Assembly (NCBI GenBank): GCA_964579765.1
Contig: CAZOIK010000097.1
Span: 1-16,486 of the forward strand
Direction of reading: 5' to 3'
Length of the DNA stretch: 16,486 nt
Source: DATNBT01 sp964579765
GTDB taxonomy: Bacteria; Acidobacteriota; Vicinamibacteria; Vicinamibacterales; CAVVIG01
A program made the position numbers and the translations under genes. Under the pieces are notes generated by a model, which saw nothing but the letters and a program-made list of their open reading frames with translations, was not told the origin of the DNA and searched no databases. Below, piece after piece: positions 13,340 to 16,486 of the stretch (its first letter is position 1; the number at the start of each line of letters is the position of its first letter).

Positions 13340-13378
13340 GAGGCCGTCTGACGATACGTCAGACGGCCTCGTTCTTTT
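13340..13378 (+). terminator. Strong intrinsic terminator after the TPR lipoprotein gene
   Basis: A perfect 13-bp inverted repeat (13340-13352 with 13358-13370), extendable to 14 bp with a 3-base loop, is followed by GTTCTTTT. It begins 34 bases after the stop codon. The flank on the other strand has no T-run, so it should act only on plus-strand transcripts and insulates the TonB-dependent receptor gene. Confidence 0.9.
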
Positions 13379-13400
13379 CCTGGTCGTCACATCGACTCCC

Positions 13401-13440
13401 TAGAATCGCCGGACGCCCACGACGTCGGGCACTCAGGGAG
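13401..13440 (+). promoter_or_regulatory. Possible -10 and ribosome binding site of the TonB-dependent receptor gene
   Basis: TAGAAT at 13401-13406 is a fair -10 match, predicting a start near 13413; no good -35 is seen upstream. GGGAG at 13436-13440 is the ribosome binding site. It lies 7 bases before the ATG at 13448 but only 1 base before the in-frame ATG at 13442, which decides the start in favour of 13448. Confidence 0.45.
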
Positions 13441-13447
13441 AATGTGG

Positions 13448-16400
13448 ATGACTTGCACGAAGTTCGTTCGGCTCGTGTGTGCAACGGCCGCGCTGCTGCT
13501 CACCTTCGCCGGCGCGTCGCTCGTTCACGCGCAGGGCGTCACAACCGGGTCCATCGCCGGCATCGTCGCTGACGGGCAGGGCGCGGTCGTGCCCGGCGTC
13601 ACGGTCGTCGCCGTTCACGAACCTTCCGGCACGTCATACGAAGCCGTCACGCAGCCCGACGGCCACTTCATGATCGCTGGCGTCCGCGTCGGCGGACCTT
13701 ACCGCGTGAGCGCCATGCTCTCCGGCTTCGCGACGGGAGTGAGAGAGGGCGTGACCGTCAGCCTGGGTGTCTCGACGGACCTCGAATTCAAGCTGAACGT
13801 GGCCGCGGTGCAGGAAGAGGTCACCGTGACAGCGACGTTCGACCCGGTCTTCAGCTCGAGCCATACGGGAGCGGCAACCGCAATCACCCGCCAGGATCTC
13901 GCCGCGTTGCCGACAATCTCAGGCCGCGTCAACGACATGATCCGCCTGTCGCCCGAGTACACGACCGGCCCGTTCGGCGGAAGTTTCGCGGGCCAGGACA
14001 ACCGGATGAACAACATCACCGTGGACGGCTCGTACTTCAACAACTCGTTCGGCCTCGCCGGCCAGCCCGGCGATCGCAGCGGCGTCGCTCCCATCTCGCT
14101 CGAGGCGATTGATCAGGCGCAGGTGTCGGTCGCGCCTTACGACGTCAGGCAAGGCAACTTCGTCGGCGCGGGCGTGAACATGGTGACCAAGAGCGGCACG
14201 AACAGCATCGCCGGCTCCGGCTACTACCGGTACCACAACGACGCGTACGTCGGCACCAACGCGGCCGGGCAGACCGTGAACCCCGGCACGTTCAAGACGA
14301 CGACCGCCGGCGAGTACGTGGGCGGGCCGATCGTGCCGAACCGGCTGTTCTTCTTCGAGAGCTTCGAACATCAGCAGGATCAGCGGCCGCTGAACACCTA
14401 CACCGCGAATCCGGGCGGCGCTGCGCCGACGGGCAACGTCACGCGCGTGCTCGCGTCGGATCTGGACTCGCTGAGTTCGTTCCTCCAATCCAAGTTCAGC
14501 TATGCGACAGGGCCGTACCAAGGCATCACCAAGAACACGCCAGGCAAGCCGTTCCTGGTCAAAGGCGACTACAACCTGAACAACTCGAACAAGGTCTCGT
14601 TCCGCTACAACCAGCTGCTGTCGAGCACGGACGTGAACCTGTCCGGCTCCTCAGGGCTGGGCTTCGGCCGACAGACCTTCTCGAACAACTTCCTCAGCTA
14701 TCAGGCGTCCAACTACTCGATTCTCGAGAACATCCACTCCGGGATCGGCGAATGGAACTCGGTGATCGGCAACAGCATGTCGAACAACCTGATCGCCGGC
14801 TACACCAAGCAGGACGAGAGCCGCGGCCAGCTCGGATCGCTGTTCCCGTTCGTAGACATCCTGTCATCCGGCAACGCCTACACGTCGTTCGGATCGGAGC
14901 CGTTCACGCCGTTCAACCTGCTCCTCTATAACACCTTCCAGGCGCAGGACAGCTTCACGAAGATCTCGAAGCGCCACTCGTTCACGTTCGGCGGCGCGAT
15001 CGAGAAGTACCACTCGGACAACTCGTTTTATCCCGGCGTGCAGAGCGCGTACGTCTTCAACTCGTTGGACGACTTCTACACGGCAGCGAATGCGTATCTG
15101 GCGAACCCGAAGCTGACCGTGTCGCCCGTGAACCTCCGGCGATTCCAGGTGCGGTACTCGAACATCCCCGGCTCGACGACCCCGCCGTTCCAGCAACTCG
15201 ACGTCTGGTACACGAGCGCGTACGGACAGGACGAGTGGCGGCCGTCGTCGAACCTCACCGTCACGGGCGGGCTGCGTGTTGACGTGGCGAACTTCGGCAA
15301 CACAGCCTACGACAACCCGAACGTCGATGCGATGACGTTCCGAGCCCAGGACGGCGGCCCAATCCAATACAACACCGGCGCGCTGCCGAAGGCCTCTCCT
15401 CTCTGGTCGCCGCGCATCGGCTTCAACTGGGATGCGCTTTCCGACGGCAGCACGCAGGTCCGCGGCGGTACGGGCGTCTTCACCGGCAAGCCGGCGTACG
15501 TCTGGATTTCGAACCAGATCGGCAACTCGGGGATGTTGACCGGGTTCATCCAGGCGGACAACACGACGGCGTACCCGTTCAACCCGAACCCTGACGCCTA
15601 CAAGCCGGCGGCGACGGGCCTGCCGCCCAGCAGCGCCGACGTGAACGTCACGGATCCCGATTTCAAGTTTCCGCAGCTGTGGCGGACGAACGTCGCCGTG
15701 GACCGCCGGCTGGGCTGGGGATTTGTCGGTACCGGCGAGTTCATCTACAGCCGGGACGTGAACGGCATGGCGTACATCAACGCCAACCTGCCAGCCGCGC
15801 AGACCGCCGCCGTCGGACCCGACAACCGGCCGCGCTGGACGTCGAATCGCATCAACAACCTACCAGGCAATCAGGTCGTCGAGAACATCGTCCTCACCAA
15901 CGAGAGCCTCGGCCGCTCGTGGACGGCGGCGGCGAGCGTGTCGAAGCCGATGAGCCACGGCTTCGCCTTCAGCGGCGGCTACAGCTACAGCCGGTCGATG
16001 AACACGATCGACCCCGGCTCCATCGCATCGACATCGTGGACCTCGAATCCGATCGCCATGGATCCGAACAACCCCGTGCTCGGCTATTCGCAGTTCTCGC
16101 CAGGGCACCGTGTGTATCTGGCTCCCTCGTACACGCACCAGTACTTCGGATTCGGCGCGACGACGATCGGCGCGTTTTTCGACGCGCACACGAACGGCAA
16201 CGCGAGCTACATCTTCTCCGGCGACGCGAACGGCGACGCCGGCACCGCGAACGACCTGATCTACATCCCGCGCGACATGTCAGAGATGAACTTCAAACCG
16301 CTGACGACTGGCGGAAACACGTTCACTGCGGCGGATCAGGCGGCGGCGTTCGAAGCCTACATCGAGCAGGATCCCTATCTGAGCTCGCACCGCGGCCAAT

Positions 16401-16486
16401 ACGCCGAGCGGAACGCGCTCTTCTATCCCATGGTCAGCCGGCTGGATCTGAGCGTCACGCAGGAGCTGTTCCACGACATCGGCGGC
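13448..16486 (+). CDS. Oar-like TonB-dependent receptor with carboxypeptidase-regulatory-like N-terminal domain (runs off right edge)
   Basis: The frame is open for 1013 codons to the window end, so the C-terminus is missing. A signal peptide (about 1-28, cleavage likely after VHA) is followed by a CarboxypepD_reg-type beta-sandwich at about 33-115 (GSIAGIVADGQGAVVPGVTV, then PDGHFMIAGV). Next come a QEEVTVTA stretch near 120-130, a plug-like domain, then the GGPIVPNRLFFFESFE hallmark near 292 that marks entry to a large outer-membrane beta-barrel. The visible end contains HRGQYAERNA, a common motif late in these barrels. Such proteins import large ligands or take part in surface functions using TonB energy; the substrate cannot be inferred. 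This architecture is abundant in Acidobacteriota and known from Myxococcus Oar. The gene sits alone behind a terminator, with no transport partners in view. Confidence 0.92.
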   Translation, partial: MTCTKFVRLVCATAALLLTFAGASLVHAQGVTTGSIAGIVADGQGAVVPGVTVVAVHEPSGTSYEAVTQPDGHFMIAGVRVGGPYRVSAMLSGFATGVREGVTVSLGVSTDLEFKLNVAAVQEEVTVTATFDPVFSSSHTGAATAITRQDLAALPTISGRVNDMIRLSPEYTTGPFGGSFAGQDNRMNNITVDGSYFNNSFGLAGQPGDRSGVAPISLEAIDQAQVSVAPYDVRQGNFVGAGVNMVTKSGTNSIAGSGYYRYHNDAYVGTNAAGQTVNPGTFKTTTAGEYVGGPIVPNRLFFFESFEHQQDQRPLNTYTANPGGAAPTGNVTRVLASDLDSLSSFLQSKFSYATGPYQGITKNTPGKPFLVKGDYNLNNSNKVSFRYNQLLSSTDVNLSGSSGLGFGRQTFSNNFLSYQASNYSILENIHSGIGEWNSVIGNSMSNNLIAGYTKQDESRGQLGSLFPFVDILSSGNAYTSFGSEPFTPFNLLLYNTFQAQDSFTKISKRHSFTFGGAIEKYHSDNSFYPGVQSAYVFNSLDDFYTAANAYLANPKLTVSPVNLRRFQVRYSNIPGSTTPPFQQLDVWYTSAYGQDEWRPSSNLTVTGGLRVDVANFGNTAYDNPNVDAMTFRAQDGGPIQYNTGALPKASPLWSPRIGFNWDALSDGSTQVRGGTGVFTGKPAYVWISNQIGNSGMLTGFIQADNTTAYPFNPNPDAYKPAATGLPPSSADVNVTDPDFKFPQLWRTNVAVDRRLGWGFVGTGEFIYSRDVNGMAYINANLPAAQTAAVGPDNRPRWTSNRINNLPGNQVVENIVLTNESLGRSWTAAASVSKPMSHGFAFSGGYSYSRSMNTIDPGSIASTSWTSNPIAMDPNNPVLGYSQFSPGHRVYLAPSYTHQYFGFGATTIGAFFDAHTNGNASYIFSGDANGDAGTANDLIYIPRDMSEMNFKPLTTGGNTFTAADQAAAFEAYIEQDPYLSSHRGQYAERNALFYPMVSRLDLSVTQELFHDIGG

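Overview
This is a high-GC bacterial chromosome segment made mostly of core cell-maintenance genes packed tightly on both strands. An Oar-type TonB-dependent receptor with an N-terminal carboxypeptidase-regulatory-like domain, together with overall protein style and composition, suggests an Acidobacteriota genome, perhaps of the Vicinamibacteria type. That placement is inference from style, not from a marker-gene comparison. I see no insertion sequence, phage gene, CRISPR array, tRNA or rRNA.

Layout. 1-1223 (minus) is the N-terminal ~407 residues of an M16 zinc peptidase that runs off the left edge. 1252-6019 (plus) is a compact operon: ileS (isoleucyl-tRNA synthetase), lspA (signal peptidase II), an RluD-family pseudouridine synthase and an ADP-ribose pyrophosphatase-like NUDIX hydrolase, each overlapping the next. 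5998-9013 (minus) holds a DksA/TraR-family zinc-finger regulator followed by lon, separated by a clear intrinsic terminator. 9014-9449 is a gene-poor, AT-richer spacer. 9450-10021 (plus) is rpmB-ridA. 10023-12203 (minus) is a full-length bifunctional (p)ppGpp synthetase/hydrolase (Rel). 12323-13306 (plus) is a TPR lipoprotein with a strong terminator. 13448 to the right edge (plus) is the Oar-like TonB-dependent receptor, still open at the window end.

How the genes relate. The window is rich in translation and stress-control functions: tRNA charging (IleRS), ribosome parts and rRNA modification (L28, RluD-like), stringent response (Rel and a DksA-like protein), proteolysis (Lon) and detoxification of reactive enamines linked to branched-chain amino acid metabolism (RidA). 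LspA and the TPR lipoprotein form an enzyme/substrate-type pair, although they sit in different operons.

The most interesting signals are regulatory rather than a new enzyme system. Both close divergent gene pairs (M16/ileS and rel/TPR lipoprotein) have -10-like hexamers on opposite strands that overlap with the same 2-bp offset. At the first pair the predicted transcripts are leaderless or nearly so. The convergent pairs (NUDIX/lon and ridA/rel) have no room for terminators. The 9014-9449 spacer is compositionally distinct and unexplained. I did not find a convincing undescribed multi-gene system.
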